A DNA stretch of 64,000 nt, taken from contig NZ_CP026004.1 in assembly GCF_003086895.1 (NCBI RefSeq), positions 1,027,663 through 1,091,662 of the forward strand, read 5' to 3'. Every line of letters begins with the position of its first letter. Within the stretch, counting starts at the first letter, position 1. Below are positions 34,454-45,372 of this stretch, piece after piece. The translations under genes and the position numbers were made by a program. Source of the stretch: Stenotrophomonas sp. ESTM1D_MKCIP4_1. GTDB taxonomy: Bacteria > Pseudomonadota > Gammaproteobacteria > Xanthomonadales > Xanthomonadaceae. The notes beneath the pieces are model-generated. The model made no database searches and was not told where the DNA came from. It saw only the letters and a list, made by a program, of their open reading frames with translations.

Positions 34454-34998
34454 GCGCCGAACCTCGCCAGCACCGCATCCAGATGGCCCTGCGCGGCCAA
34501 CAGCACGTCGCACAGCTCGCGGGCGGCGCCACGGCCGCCTTCACTGCGGGTGGTCCAGTGCACGCGCTCGGCGATCCACGGGTGGGCGTTGGCCGGGGCG
34601 ACTGCCAGGCCGACGGCACCCAGCGGCGCCAGATCGGGCAGGTCGTCGCCCATGAAGGCGACCTGGTCCAGGCCGATGCCGTGCTGGGCGCACAGCGCCT
34701 GCACGCTGGCCAGCTTGTCGCCCACCGCGATCTGGGTGTCGATGCCCAGGTCAGCGCCGCGCCTGAGCGCGGACTGGCTGTTGCGCGCGGTGATGAGCAC
34801 GGGGTGGATACCGTGCTGCTGCAGCAGTTTCAGTCCCAGACCATCCTGCACGAAGTACGCCTTGCTCTCGTTGCCGTCCTTGTCGTAGTACAGCCGACCG
34901 TCGGTGAGGGTGCCGTCCACGTCAAAGCAGGCCAGGCGGATACCGGCTGCCGTGGCATGCAGGTGGGCGGGGAAGGCGGGCAGGGGGGACCAGGGCAT
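34450..34998 (-). CDS. kdsC: 3-deoxy-D-manno-octulosonate 8-phosphate phosphatase
   Basis: A 182-residue HAD-superfamily phosphatase that dephosphorylates Kdo-8-phosphate. The nucleophile Asp26 and the second Asp28 are in FDVDGTLTD, motif II is the Thr of LITARNS, and motifs III and IV are FMGDDLPDL. The N-terminal ~16 residues are extra. It overlaps lptC by four bases. Kdo synthesis (kdsD, kdsC) and LPS export (lptCAB) share this operon. Confidence 0.95.
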   Translation of the reverse strand: MPWSPLPAFPAHLHATAAGIRLACFDVDGTLTDGRLYYDKDGNESKAYFVQDGLGLKLLQQHGIHPVLITARNSQSALRRGADLGIDTQIAVGDKLASVQALCAQHGIGLDQVAFMGDDLPDLAPLGAVGLAVAPANAHPWIAERVHWTTRSEGGRGAARELCDVLLAAQGHLDAVLARFGA

Positions 34999-35063
34999 CA
35001 GGGCATCAGGCTCGAGTAGGGCGGGTGCGGGTTACAGTCTGAATGGGGTCTACCGACTCCCGG

Positions 35064-36065
35064 TTAAACCACCCGGGCCCGCAACAGGTCATGAATGTTC
35101 AGCGCGCCGACCGCCCGGCCCTGGCCGTCGACCACGATCAGGCCGTTGATCTTGTGGGTTTCCATCAACCGTGCCGCTTCCACCGCCAGCTGGTCGGCAC
35201 CGATGGTGCGCGGGTTGCGGGTCATTACGTCGGCGATCTTCGCCGTACGCACGTCCAGCTCGGTGTCCAGCGCACGGCGCAGGTCGCCATCGGTGAACAG
35301 CCCGGTCAGCACGCCCTGGGCGTCGACCACGGCGGTCATGCCAAGGCGCTTGCGACTCATCTCCACCAGCGCCTGGCTCAGGCTGGCATCGGCATCGACC
35401 CTGGGCAGGTCCTCGCCGCTGTGCATCACGTCGGTGATGTGCAGCAGCAGGCGGCGGCCGAGGCTGCCGGCCGGGTGCGAGCGGGCGAAATCATCGGCGG
35501 TGAAGCCGCGTGCATCCAGCAGGGCCACGGCCAGCGCATCGCCCATCGCCAGCGAGGCGGTGGTGCTGGAGGTCGGTGCCAGCGCCAGCGGGCAGGCCTC
35601 GGCCGGCACGCTCACATCCAGGTGCACGTCGGCGGCCCGGGCCAGGCTGGACTGCGGCCGGCCGGTCATGGAAATCAATACGTTGCCCTGGCGCTTGAGC
35701 ACCGGCAGCAGCATCAGCAGCTCGTCCGATTCGCCGGAATAGGACAGCGCCAGCACCACGTCGTCTTCGGTGATCATGCCCAGGTCGCCGTGCCCGGCCT
35801 CGCCGGGGTGCACGTAGAAGGCCGGGGTGCCGGTGGAGGCCAGGGTGGCGGCGATCTTGCGGGCGACATGGCCGGACTTGCCCATGCCGGTGGCAACCAC
35901 CCGGCCGCGGCTGCCCAGGATCGCCTGGCAGGCCTTCTGGAAGGCCTCGCCCAGCCCGCTGGCGACGGCCTGCAGCGCCTGCTGCTCGATCTCGAACACG
36001 CGGCGGCCACTGGCCACCAGGGCGGCGGGATCGACGGAACGGGGGGGCAGGGAGGACTCGGCCAT
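35064..36065 (-). CDS. kdsD: D-arabinose 5-phosphate isomerase
   Basis: A 333-residue enzyme converting ribulose 5-phosphate to arabinose 5-phosphate, the first step of Kdo synthesis. An N-terminal SIS domain (about 35-170; GKSGHVARKIAATLASTG, HPGEAGHGDLGM, SYSGESDELLMLLP) is followed by two CBS domains (about 205-330; THKINGLIVVD at the end). It is first in the kdsD-kdsC-lptCAB-rpoN series and divergent from the bolA-like gene; only 54 bp separate the two starts. Confidence 0.96.
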   Translation of the reverse strand: MAESSLPPRSVDPAALVASGRRVFEIEQQALQAVASGLGEAFQKACQAILGSRGRVVATGMGKSGHVARKIAATLASTGTPAFYVHPGEAGHGDLGMITEDDVVLALSYSGESDELLMLLPVLKRQGNVLISMTGRPQSSLARAADVHLDVSVPAEACPLALAPTSSTTASLAMGDALAVALLDARGFTADDFARSHPAGSLGRRLLLHITDVMHSGEDLPRVDADASLSQALVEMSRKRLGMTAVVDAQGVLTGLFTDGDLRRALDTELDVRTAKIADVMTRNPRTIGADQLAVEAARLMETHKINGLIVVDGQGRAVGALNIHDLLRARVV

Positions 36066-36119
36066 GCGGACGCCACGCAGCGGAAGTAGAATGAGGGTTC
36101 ATTTTATTAGGAAAGCCCG

Positions 36120-36350
36120 TTGGACGCCGACACCATCCGCAACCTGATCGAAACCGGCCTGCCGGGCGCCCGCGCCGACGTGCGCGGCGACGATGGCGTG
36201 CACTTCGAAGCGACCGTGGTCTGTGAGGCCTTTGCCGGCAAGATGCCGCTGGCCCGCCACCGGATGGTCTATGCCACCCTGGGCGACCTGATGGGCGGCG
36301 CGATCCACGCGCTGGCACTGAAAACCGTGACCCCGGCCGAAGCCGGCTGA
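36120..36350 (+). CDS. BolA family protein
   Basis: A 76-residue BolA-fold protein (IbaG/YrbA-like). It shows the helix-turn-helix-like BolA pattern with the invariant His in CEAFAGKMPLARHRMVYATLG. Such proteins partner with monothiol glutaredoxins in iron-sulfur and envelope homeostasis. The start is TTG 36120 with AGGA seven bases upstream; no ATG fits. It is 21 bp before murA, the same order as yrbA-murA in enterobacteria. A TAGAAT candidate -10 lies at 36087-36092. Confidence 0.92.
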   Translation: MDADTIRNLIETGLPGARADVRGDDGVHFEATVVCEAFAGKMPLARHRMVYATLGDLMGGAIHALALKTVTPAEAG

Positions 36351-37957
<1,607 letters not shown>

Positions 37958-37987
37958 GAAAACGCCCGCGCAAGCGGGCGTTTTCTT
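37958..37987 (+). terminator. Rho-independent terminator of the bolA-murA-EF-hand operon
   Basis: The stem GAAAACGCCCGC/GCGGGCGTTTTC with loop GCAA begins directly after the TAA at 37955-37957. It is followed by a short T-rich end (TTTTCTT). Confidence 0.9.
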
Positions 37988-37989
37988 GT

Positions 37990-38027
37990 GGGGTCGGATC
38001 CCTTCCACCAGGAAGGGCTCTGACCCC
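37990..38027. repeat. 38-bp palindrome, copy 7
   Basis: GGGGTCGGATCCCTTCC/GGAAGGGCTCTGACCCC. It is inverted relative to copy 8, so the two together form a larger inverted repeat. Confidence 0.85.
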
Positions 38028-38042
38028 GGTTGCCGCATGGAC

Positions 38043-38081
38043 GGGGTCAGAGCCCTTCCTGGTGGAAAGGGATCCGACCCC
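38043..38081. repeat. 39-bp palindrome, copy 8
   Basis: GGGGTCAGAGCCCTTCC/GGAAAGGGATCCGACCCC. It lies 7 bp before the stop of the DUF3108 gene, between convergent genes. Confidence 0.85.
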
Positions 38082-38088
38082 TGGCGGG

Positions 38089-38778
38089 TCAGTTCAACGC
38101 CTTGATGGTCAGGTCCAGCGCGTCGCGGCCGCCTTCGCGCTGCAGGATGCGGGTCGGCACCGGCAACTCGGGCACGATCCAGGCAATCTGCTCCTTGTCG
38201 CCATCCACGCGCGAGACCTTGGTGGCCTGGTAGCTCTTGCCACCCACGGTCACTGCCTCTTTGCCCACGACCTTGTAGGTCATGTTCTTGATGCGACCTT
38301 CGTCGACCATGCGGTAGGTCAGCGGCTTGCCGGCGGCCAGGTCGCGGGCGATGGCCAGATTGATCAGCAGCGCATCCATGTCGCCAGCCTTCAGCGCAAC
38401 GGGGCCGGCGCGGTCCGGCTTGATGTCGCCGGTCCAGGTGGCCTGGTTGCTGGTCCAGTTGTAGTTGGCCTGCACGTTGCGCTTCTTCACCAGCAGCGCC
38501 GAACGGTCCTGGCTGCTGAGCGGGCGCAGCTGGCCACGCACTTCCTCGAACACCGTGCTCTGGCTCAGGTCGGCCAGCTGGTTCTTCACCTGCAGGTTGT
38601 AGCGCCACTTGCCGGTGCCTTCGCTGGCCAGGGTCATGGTGCCGTTGGCCTGCATGCCCATGTAGCTGGCCAGGTAATCCGCCTTGAACGGCTGCAGGGC
38701 CATGGCCGGCAGGCTGGCGACCGACAGTGCGGCAGCGGCGATCCAGGTCAGCGGGCGGGTCAGGGTCGTCATGCTCAT
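38089..38778 (-). CDS. DUF3108 domain protein (second of tandem pair)
   Basis: A 229-residue secreted protein with a signal peptide (about 1-27, ending SLPAMA). The DUF3108 beta-rich domain follows: FKADYLASYMGMQANG, KWRYNLQVKNQLADLSQSTVFEE and the closing PTRILQREGGRDALDLTIKAL. The family is periplasmic with unknown function. It is a paralogue of the upstream neighbour, whose stop it overlaps by four bases, so both are co-translated. The pair is downstream of purN on the same strand. Confidence 0.85.
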   Translation of the reverse strand: MSMTTLTRPLTWIAAAALSVASLPAMALQPFKADYLASYMGMQANGTMTLASEGTGKWRYNLQVKNQLADLSQSTVFEEVRGQLRPLSSQDRSALLVKKRNVQANYNWTSNQATWTGDIKPDRAGPVALKAGDMDALLINLAIARDLAAGKPLTYRMVDEGRIKNMTYKVVGKEAVTVGGKSYQATKVSRVDGDKEQIAWIVPELPVPTRILQREGGRDALDLTIKALN

Positions 38779-39587
38779 ACTCCTTGGTATTCGATCAGGC
38801 GCAGGTCGACGCGATCTTCGCCGTTTTCGCGTTGCAGGATGCGCACCGGGGTAGGGACCCCGTTGGCGATCCAGAGAATGGTTTCGTTGTTGCCGCCGTT
38901 GGTGCGGTACACCTTCAGCGCGTTGTAGGACAGGTCACCCACCGCGACGTTCTCGGTCTGTGCGGCCGCCTGGTAATCGTGCTGGCGCACCTTGCCCAGC
39001 TCGACGTAGCGGTAGTGCATCACCGCCCCCGGGCGGGCATCGCGCATCAGCGACAGGTTCAGCAGCAGGGCACTCTGGTCGCCGGGCTGCAGCGGGATCG
39101 GCTGGGCGCGGTCCTTCTTCACGTCGCCGGTCCACTGCGCGGTGCCGGTTTCCCAGTTGTAGGTGCCCACCGCCTTCTTGCCCAGGAACAGGCCCTTGCG
39201 CACGGTGCTCTGGCTCAATGGCGCGTAGATGCCATTGCGTTCCTCGAACACGGTGCTCTGCTCCAGGTTCAGGCCGAGCACGCTGGCAAAGCCGCGACGG
39301 CCGACGACCTGCATGTCCACCCGCCACTGGTTGCCGCCGGTATGGCTGACCTGCATGGTCGCATCGCCGGCTTCCTTGCCCTTGTAGAAGGCCTGGTAGG
39401 TAGCGCTGAACGGCTGCAGCGGCGGGGGTTCCCAGGCCATCGCCGGCAGTGCGGGCACGGCAGGTTCGGCCGGCGCCTGCACCGCAGGTACAGGGTCGGC
39501 CGACGGCGGGGTCTGGGTCCAGGCCGCACAGGCGAGCACGGCGAACGGCAGCAGCAGGAATTTGCGCAACGGAGGCGTGTTCTTCAT
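38775..39587 (-). CDS. DUF3108 domain protein (first of tandem pair)
   Basis: A 270-residue paralogue of the next gene with a signal peptide (about 1-22) and a proline-rich spacer of about 25 residues before the domain (TPPSADPVPAVQAPAEPAVP). Shared segments with its partner include SATYQAFYKGKEAGD, LEQSTVFEERNGIYAPLSQS, TAQWTGDVKKDRAQPI and PVRILQRENGEDRVDLRLIEY. The duplication is probably old, as identity is moderate. The function is unknown; a periplasmic carbohydrate- or lipid-related role is only a guess. Confidence 0.85.
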   Translation of the reverse strand: MKNTPPLRKFLLLPFAVLACAAWTQTPPSADPVPAVQAPAEPAVPALPAMAWEPPPLQPFSATYQAFYKGKEAGDATMQVSHTGGNQWRVDMQVVGRRGFASVLGLNLEQSTVFEERNGIYAPLSQSTVRKGLFLGKKAVGTYNWETGTAQWTGDVKKDRAQPIPLQPGDQSALLLNLSLMRDARPGAVMHYRYVELGKVRQHDYQAAAQTENVAVGDLSYNALKVYRTNGGNNETILWIANGVPTPVRILQRENGEDRVDLRLIEYQGV

Positions 39588-39654
39588 GGCGGGCAGGAAC
39601 CGCAGGAGGGGGCAGGATGCCAGCCCCGCAGTCAGCGGGGCGTGTGCACGGGCG

Positions 39655-40308
39655 TTACCGGTTCAGGTTTCCGGCGGAATCTAGAGCCAAGGGGCTAAAC
39701 AGGGGGTGACCGTCGAGTGTCGGCTGTCCCTCCCGTTCAGCCAGGCGGCCGCCGCACAGCAGCTGCAGGGTGGCGATCAGCAGCGGATGCTCGACCCCCA
39801 GCACGCGCGTGGCCAGGCGGGCGGCGTCATCGCTGGGCAGCACCGGGACCCGTGCCTGGGCCAGCACGGTGCCGGCATCCAGTTCGGGTACGACCAGGTG
39901 CACGCTGGCACCATGCTCGGCATCGCCGGCTTCCAGCGCACGGGCATGGGTGTGCAGGCCCTTGTGCAGTGGCAGCAGCGAAGGATGGATGTTGACCAGG
40001 CGGCCGTTGAAGCGCTGCACGAAGTCGGCGCCGAGAATGCGCATGTACCCGGCGCAGACGATCCAGTCCGGGGCCGATGCCTGTACGGCATCGCCCAGCG
40101 CCTGTTCGTAGGCGGCGCGGTCGCTGAACGTCTTCGGCGCATGCGCCCAGCGCAGGGCGGGCGCGACCCGGTCCAGCGCGGCGGCGTCGGGCCGGTCGGA
40201 GAACACGCCCACTACCTCGGCCGGCAGGCGCCCGGCCTGGATCGCATCAAGAATGGCCTGCAGGTTGCTGCCACGGCCGGAGGCCAGTACGGCGATGCGT
40301 GCGCTCAT
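39655..40308 (-). CDS. purN: Phosphoribosylglycinamide formyltransferase
   Basis: A 217-residue GAR transformylase using 10-formyl-tetrahydrofolate in purine synthesis. Catalytic residues are all seen: Asn106 and His108 in NIHPS, and Asp144 in LDAGTVL; the start has VLASGRGSNLQAI. ATG 40308 was chosen over the longer frame to 40359. purM lies about 0.5 kb upstream on the same strand with a small membrane gene between them. Confidence 0.96.
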   Translation of the reverse strand: MSARIAVLASGRGSNLQAILDAIQAGRLPAEVVGVFSDRPDAAALDRVAPALRWAHAPKTFSDRAAYEQALGDAVQASAPDWIVCAGYMRILGADFVQRFNGRLVNIHPSLLPLHKGLHTHARALEAGDAEHGASVHLVVPELDAGTVLAQARVPVLPSDDAARLATRVLGVEHPLLIATLQLLCGGRLAEREGQPTLDGHPLFSPLALDSAGNLNR

Positions 40309-40330
40309 GCGACGGCGGCCATCGGGGATC

Positions 40331-40822
40331 TCAGTGACGGGAAGGGATGTTGGCTTCAAAGGCGGCCTTCACCTGCGGCCGCAGCAGCACGACCAGGGTG
40401 AACACGCCCAGCACGGTGCCGAACGGGGTGAACAGGCAGGCGATGGCCGCCACCACGATGCACAGCAGGTGGCGCCGGCGCTGTTTCAGGCAGCGGCCGG
40501 CATAGGCGATGAAGCCGGCCAGGGCCAGACCGAAGGCCACCGCGCAACTGCCCATGACGATGAACATCCAGCCCATGAACTGCTGCTCGTGCAGCGGGGT
40601 GGGCTGGCCGTTGGAGTTCATCGGCAGTGCGCCGCTGAGCATGGCGATGCCCATCACGATGTGCATGACGAAGATCAGCCCGAACACGGCGGCCAGCCCG
40701 GCCACCACGTAGTGGAAGATCGACAGCAGGCGCAGCTGGTCGATGTCCTGGGCGGTCAGCGGCGGCACAACCGGGGCCGCGGGCGGCACCGGTGCGGCGG
40801 GCGAGGGGGGCGTAGCGTCCAT
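40331..40822 (-). CDS. Small multi-pass membrane protein
   Basis: A 163-residue protein with a Pro-rich cytosolic start (1-25) and four hydrophobic segments (about 33-58, 84-105, 119-133 and 136-150). HMGAMLS-like and LCIVVAAIACLFTPFGTVLGVFTLVVLLRPQV stretches fit the four-helix DUF4064-like or 'GtrA-sized' class, but I cannot name the family. It lies between purM and purN with short gaps (21-22 bp), so it is probably cotranscribed, without an obvious purine link. Confidence 0.75.
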   Translation of the reverse strand: MDATPPSPAAPVPPAAPVVPPLTAQDIDQLRLLSIFHYVVAGLAAVFGLIFVMHIVMGIAMLSGALPMNSNGQPTPLHEQQFMGWMFIVMGSCAVAFGLALAGFIAYAGRCLKQRRRHLLCIVVAAIACLFTPFGTVLGVFTLVVLLRPQVKAAFEANIPSRH

Positions 40823-40843
40823 GCGGGCTCCTGTAGACCGGTA

Positions 40844-41902
40844 TCAGGCGATGCGGACGCGTTCTGCGCCGCTGGCGGTGACGACCTGGCCGATCGGCCA
40901 GTGATCCAGGCCCTGGGCCTGTACCGCTTCGGACACGGCCGCGACCTGCTCCGGGGCGACGATCAGCACGAAGCCGATGCCGCAGTTGAAGGTGCGCCAC
41001 ATCTCGCTGTCGACGACCGCGCCTTCCTTCTGCAGCCACTGGAAGACCGGCGGCAGCGGCCAGGCCGACGCCTGGATGTCCAGGCCCAGGCCTTCTGGCA
41101 CCACGCGGATGATGTTCTCGGTCAGGCCGCCACCGGTGATGTGGGCCATGCCGTGGATGGCCGCGCCGTGCGACTTCAGCAGCGACAGGATCGGCTTGAC
41201 GTACAGGCGGGTCGGCGCCATCAGCGCGTCGACCAGCTTCACGCCGTCTTCCAGTTCCAGGTCGGCCGGCTGGCCGGCGCGGTCGTAGATGCGGCGCACG
41301 AGCGAGTAGCCGTTGGAGTGCGGGCCGGAGGAGGCGATGCCGATCAGCACGTCGCCGGCGGCCACGCTGGCGCCGTCCTTCAGTTCGCTCTTTTCGACGG
41401 CAGCGACGGTGAAGCCGGCCAGATCGTATTCGCCGGGCGCGTACATGTCGGGCATTTCAGCGGTTTCGCCGCCGATCAGCGCGCAGCCGGCCTCGGTGCA
41501 GCCGTTGGCGATGCCGCCCACGACCGCCGCAGCGGTGTCGATGTCCAGCTTGCCGGTGGCGAAATAGTCCAGGAAGAACAGCGGCTCGGCGCCCTGCACC
41601 AGCACATCGTTGACGCACATCGCGACCAGATCGATGCCGATCGTATCGTGGCGGTTCAGCTGGTGGGCCAGCTTCAGCTTGGTGCCCACGCCGTCGGTGC
41701 CCGACACCAGCACCGGCTCGCGGTACTTGTTGGACAGGTCGAACAGGGCGCCGAAGCCGCCCAGGCCGCCCATCACTTCCGGGCGGAAGCTGCGCTTGAC
41801 CAGGGGCTTGATCCGCTCGACCAGTTCGTTGCCGGCGTCGATGTCGACGCCCGCGTCACGGTAGGTGAGGGGGGAGGGGGCGGAAGACGGGGTGTTGGTC
41901 AC
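40844..41902 (-). CDS. purM: Phosphoribosylformylglycinamidine cyclo-ligase
   Basis: A 352-residue AIR synthetase. Motifs include [62 protein letters not shown] and the C-terminal [16 protein letters not shown]. The GTG at 41902 ([16 protein letters not shown]) is the best start; no ATG is near the family N-terminus. It is divergent from the DUF2066 gene with 100 bp between the starts. Confidence 0.94.
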   Translation of the reverse strand: MTNTPSSAPSPLTYRDAGVDIDAGNELVERIKPLVKRSFRPEVMGGLGGFGALFDLSNKYREPVLVSGTDGVGTKLKLAHQLNRHDTIGIDLVAMCVNDVLVQGAEPLFFLDYFATGKLDIDTAAAVVGGIANGCTEAGCALIGGETAEMPDMYAPGEYDLAGFTVAAVEKSELKDGASVAAGDVLIGIASSGPHSNGYSLVRRIYDRAGQPADLELEDGVKLVDALMAPTRLYVKPILSLLKSHGAAIHGMAHITGGGLTENIIRVVPEGLGLDIQASAWPLPPVFQWLQKEGAVVDSEMWRTFNCGIGFVLIVAPEQVAAVSEAVQAQGLDHWPIGQVVTASGAERVRIA

Positions 41903-42002
41903 GGGCGTCGGCGCTGGCAGGGGTTGAACGGGCGATTTTAACAGGCCGCATTGGCGCAAAGTCCGTATTCGGGCAACAATTCCCCCCGGATACGTCGAGC
42001 CA

Positions 42003-43142
42003 ATGGATGTCCTGATGCGCCGCAGCCTTATTCTCACCCTGCTCCTCGCGCTGTGCCTGCCGGTGGCCACGATGGCCCAGAGCGGCCTTCGCACCGAGGG
42101 AGATGTCGCCACCGCCAGTGGTGCCTACGAGGCAGAAGTGCCCGTCAACAGCCAGGCCGAGGCTGACCGCAACGGTGGCCTGGCCCGTGCCCTGGGCGTG
42201 GTGCTGGGCAAGCTGTCCGGCGACCGCGGCGTAATGGCGCGCCCCGGTGTGGCGCAGGCCCTGCGCAATGCCAAGGATTACGTGGCCAGCTACGACTTCA
42301 AGCAGGACCAGAGCGTGGGCGCCAGTGGCGCACCCAGCTACCGGACCCTGCTGGTGGCCCGATTCCGCGAAGATGACGTCGATGCGCTGGTGTCGGCCCT
42401 GGGCCTGCCGCTGTGGCCGCAGCCGCGGCCGAAGCCGGTGGTCTGGCTGGCCGTGGACGACGGCAGCGGCCCGCGCCTGGTCAGCGTGCAGCAGGCCAAT
42501 GCGGCCCGCCCGTTGCTGAACCGTGCCATCGAGCGCGGCTACAAGCTGGGCCTGCCCAGCGGCGGTGCGGCCGAACAGGCCCTCGCCGGCGCCATCTGGC
42601 GCCAGGACAGTGCCGCGGTGGCCCGCGCTTCCGCCCGTTACTCGCCGCCGATGCAGCTGATCGGCAAGCTCTACCGCGCCGACGGTGGCTGGCAGGCGGA
42701 CTGGGTGTTCGTCGACAACGGCCGCGAACTGAACAAGTGGACCAGCAAGGACGCCAACGCCATGCGCGCGATGGCCGCCGGTGCCGATGGCGCCGCCGAC
42801 GCCCTGGTCAAGCGCTACGCCAAGGCCGGCGCGGCGACCGGTGCAGCGGGTATCTACCGCGTGGTGGTGACCGGCATCAACAGCACCGATGAGTACCTGC
42901 GCCTGGCCGCGGGCCTGCGCGAGGTGCCGGTGGTGCGCAACGTCACCCCGCTGCGGGCGTCGGGCGACCGCCTGGAACTGAACCTGGAAATGACCACCGG
43001 CCTGGCCGGCTTCAACCGGATGCTGGGTGACAACGGCGTACTGGTGCCGTCGGCGCCCCTGCCGGCCCTGCCGGCGCCGATCGATGACACGACCGGCGCT
43101 CCGCAGCCGGCTCCGGTCAGCAACGAGTACCGACTGCGATGA
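42003..43142 (+). CDS. DUF2066 domain protein
   Basis: A 379-residue secreted protein with a signal peptide (about 1-25, ending ATMAQS). The DUF2066 domain shows [33 protein letters not shown], then [35 protein letters not shown] and a C-terminal copy-like part ([21 protein letters not shown]). The family is restricted to gamma-proteobacteria and has unknown function. The initiator may be ATG 42003 or 42015. It overlaps the next gene by four bases and begins the DUF2066-permease-hda operon, an order seen in Pseudomonas and Xanthomonas. Confidence 0.88.
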   Translation: MDVLMRRSLILTLLLALCLPVATMAQSGLRTEGDVATASGAYEAEVPVNSQAEADRNGGLARALGVVLGKLSGDRGVMARPGVAQALRNAKDYVASYDFKQDQSVGASGAPSYRTLLVARFREDDVDALVSALGLPLWPQPRPKPVVWLAVDDGSGPRLVSVQQANAARPLLNRAIERGYKLGLPSGGAAEQALAGAIWRQDSAAVARASARYSPPMQLIGKLYRADGGWQADWVFVDNGRELNKWTSKDANAMRAMAAGADGAADALVKRYAKAGAATGAAGIYRVVVTGINSTDEYLRLAAGLREVPVVRNVTPLRASGDRLELNLEMTTGLAGFNRMLGDNGVLVPSAPLPALPAPIDDTTGAPQPAPVSNEYRLR

Positions 43143-44311
43143 TCCAATCCCCGGAAGCGGAAATCGCGCAGTTCCTGCGACGGCTGAAATACGTGGCCGT
43201 CGCCCTGCTGATCGGCTGGGTGGTGTGGCTGCTGGCGCCCATCCTGACCCCGTTCGTGCTGGCCCTGGCGCTGGCCTGGCTGGGCGACCCGCTGGTCGAC
43301 CGCATCGAAGCCACCGGGCGTTCCCGCAATACCGGCGTGGTGCTGGTGTTCGTGGCCATGGTGCTGGTCGTCACCGCGCTGCTGCTGGTGCTGGTGCCGA
43401 TGATCGAGCGCCAGATCACCACGTTGATGGCCGCGGTGCCGCAGGCCCAGGCGTGGCTGATGCAGACCGGTATTCCCTGGTTCGAGCAGAAAACCGGCCT
43501 GGAAGTGATGCAGTGGATGGACTCGGACCGGTTGATCGAGTGGGTGCGCAGCCACTGGCAGCAGGCCGGCGGCTTCGCCACCACCTTCATGGGCTATGTC
43601 TCGCGTTCGGGCTTCACGGTGGTGACCTGGATGGTCAACCTGGCCCTGCTGCCGATCCTGGCGTTCTACTTCCTGCGTGACTGGGACAAGCTGGTCGAGC
43701 GGGTGGCCTCGGTGATCCCGCGCAACCACATCGGCACGATCAGCAATCTGGCCCGCGAATCCAACGATGTGCTGGGTGCGTTCATCCGCGGCCAGTTCCT
43801 GGTGATGGTGGCGCTGGGCGTGATCTACGCGGCCGGTCTGTCGCTGGTCGGCCTGAAGCTGGGCCTGTTGATCGGCCTGGTGGCCGGCCTGATCAGTTTC
43901 ATCCCCTACCTGGGCGCGACCACCGGCATCGTGATGGCCGTGGTGGCGGCACTGGTGCAGGCACAGGGCATCGACCTGAAGCTGCTGCTCCTGGTCGGTG
44001 TGGTGTTCACGGTGGGGCAGCTGCTGGAAAGCTACGTGCTGACCCCGCGCATCGTCGGCGACAAGATCGGTCTGCACCCGGTGGCGGTGATCTTCGCGGT
44101 GATGGCCGGTGGCCAGCTGTTCGGTTTCCTGGGCATGCTGCTGGCGCTGCCAGTGGCGGCGGTCAGCAACGTGCTGCTGCGCTATGCGCACCAGCGCTAC
44201 CGCCAGAGCGAGCTGTATGTCGGCGAGAAGCCGGCGATCGTGCTTGATGGCGTGATCGACGCACCCCATATCATCCTCGACCCCTACGAGAACGGCCCGG
44301 ACCCGAAGTGA
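43139..44311 (+). CDS. AI-2E family transporter (PerM-like)
   Basis: A 390-residue inner-membrane permease with about eight helices. The family pattern is visible: an early pair of helices (LLIGWVVWLLAPILTPFVLALALAW), the cytosolic region VERVASVIPRNHIGTI, and the long hydrophobic C-terminal half with ISFIPYLGATTGIVMAVVAAL. The name comes from a proposed autoinducer-2 export role in E. coli; many members are now thought to be other exporters or antiporters. It overlaps DUF2066 and hda by four bases each (ATGA/GTGA). Confidence 0.92.
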   Translation: MIQSPEAEIAQFLRRLKYVAVALLIGWVVWLLAPILTPFVLALALAWLGDPLVDRIEATGRSRNTGVVLVFVAMVLVVTALLLVLVPMIERQITTLMAAVPQAQAWLMQTGIPWFEQKTGLEVMQWMDSDRLIEWVRSHWQQAGGFATTFMGYVSRSGFTVVTWMVNLALLPILAFYFLRDWDKLVERVASVIPRNHIGTISNLARESNDVLGAFIRGQFLVMVALGVIYAAGLSLVGLKLGLLIGLVAGLISFIPYLGATTGIVMAVVAALVQAQGIDLKLLLLVGVVFTVGQLLESYVLTPRIVGDKIGLHPVAVIFAVMAGGQLFGFLGMLLALPVAAVSNVLLRYAHQRYRQSELYVGEKPAIVLDGVIDAPHIILDPYENGPDPK

Positions 44312-45018
44312 TTGGTGTGCCGCAACTTCCGCTGGCCCTGCATTACCCGCGGGACCAGCGCCTGGAGACCTTCATCGGCGCGCCGGACGGCGCGCTGGCG
44401 CAGCTGCGTGCGATCGCGGTGGGCGCCAGCCACGATTGGGTCTACCTGGAAGGCGCGGCGGGCACGGGCAAGACCCACCAGGCGTTGGCGATGTGTTCCA
44501 GCGCCCAGCAGGCGGGTCGCCTGCCGACGTATGTGCCGCTGGCGGGCGCGGTCGGCCGGGTGGCAGCGGCACTGGACGGGCTGGAGCAGCGCGAGCTGGT
44601 GGCGCTGGATGGTCTGGATGCAGTGGCGGGCCACCGCGACGACGAGATTGCGTTGTTCGACTTCCACAACCGCGCGCGCGCGGCGGGGGTGACGGTGCTG
44701 TACACGGCGCAGCACGCGCCGGGCGAACTGGGGCTGGTGCTGCCGGACCTGCGTTCGCGGCTGGGCCAGTGCGTGCGGGTGCTGCTGCAGCCGCTGGACG
44801 AGGAAGGCCGCGCGGCGGTACTGCGCGAGCGCGCGCTGCGGCGCGGGCTGGCGATCGACGAGGCGGCCATCGAGTGGCTGCTGTCGCACACCGGGCGCGA
44901 GCTGGGTGGGTTGATCACGCTGCTGGACTGGCTGGACCGCGAGTCGCTGGCAGCCAAGCGGCGGATCACGGTGCCGTTCCTGCGGCAGGTACTGGAAGAA
45001 GGCCGCCCTCGCTACTGA
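44308..45018 (+). CDS. hda: DnaA regulatory inactivator Hda
   Basis: A 236-residue AAA+ protein that, bound to the sliding clamp, stimulates ATP hydrolysis by DnaA. The N-terminal clamp-binding motif QLPLAL is at 6-11. The Walker A motif is GAAGTGKTH, the Walker B motif is ELVALDGLDAV with an unusual Leu after Asp-Gly, sensor 1 follows in TVLYTAQHAP, and the arginine finger region is LRSRLGQ. The start is GTG 44308, overlapping the permease stop. It is last of the three-gene operon; 770 bp of repeat DNA follow. Confidence 0.93.
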   Translation: MIGVPQLPLALHYPRDQRLETFIGAPDGALAQLRAIAVGASHDWVYLEGAAGTGKTHQALAMCSSAQQAGRLPTYVPLAGAVGRVAAALDGLEQRELVALDGLDAVAGHRDDEIALFDFHNRARAAGVTVLYTAQHAPGELGLVLPDLRSRLGQCVRVLLQPLDEEGRAAVLRERALRRGLAIDEAAIEWLLSHTGRELGGLITLLDWLDRESLAAKRRITVPFLRQVLEEGRPRY

Positions 45019-45121
45019 GGGTAGGGTTTTCTTTGCAGGGCTGCTGCCCTGCACCCGCGGTCCTGCCGGCCGCTGGCCGGCAACGTCAACGTCAACGTCA
45101 AATGCTGGCTTCCTGGGGGGA

Positions 45122-45239
45122 GGCGGGGCGGCTCAGGTTGCGGGGGACGGCGCAAGTACGTCCCTGTAGCCTCGGTCGCGCCATCCATGGCGCTCACGCC
45201 CCCGCAACCTGAGCCACCCCGCCTTCGACAGGTTCCCGC
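45122..45239 (-). repeat. Multi-hairpin element, copy B
   Basis: The outer stem is 45122-45146 with 45198-45223, with only one non-Watson-Crick position that reads as a U-G pair in the minus orientation. The core is GCGCCATGGATGGCGC, the second hairpin is ACAGGGACGTACTTGCGC, and the conserved end GGGAACCTGTCGAAGG lies at 45221-45237 (all minus strand). Confidence 0.85.
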
Positions 45240-45270
45240 GATCTGTCGGAACGGCACGGGGTAACGGCAC

Positions 45271-45309
45271 GGGGTCGGATCCCGTTGCTGCGCAACGGGC
45301 TCTGACCCC
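45271..45309. repeat. 39-bp palindrome, copy 9
   Basis: GGGGTCGGATCCCGTTGC/GCAACGGGCTCTGACCCC. It follows element B as copy 4 follows element A. Confidence 0.88.
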
Positions 45310-45338
45310 ATTTTGTATGTCGATATCTGACGGATTTC

Positions 45339-45361
45339 ATCCACGCATGGCGTGGATCTAC
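45339..45361. repeat. GTAG-type hairpin
   Basis: ATCCACGCATGGCGTGGATCTAC is identical to the copies at 10426 and 28122. Confidence 0.8.
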
Positions 45362-45372
45362 TGGCCCCCGAT

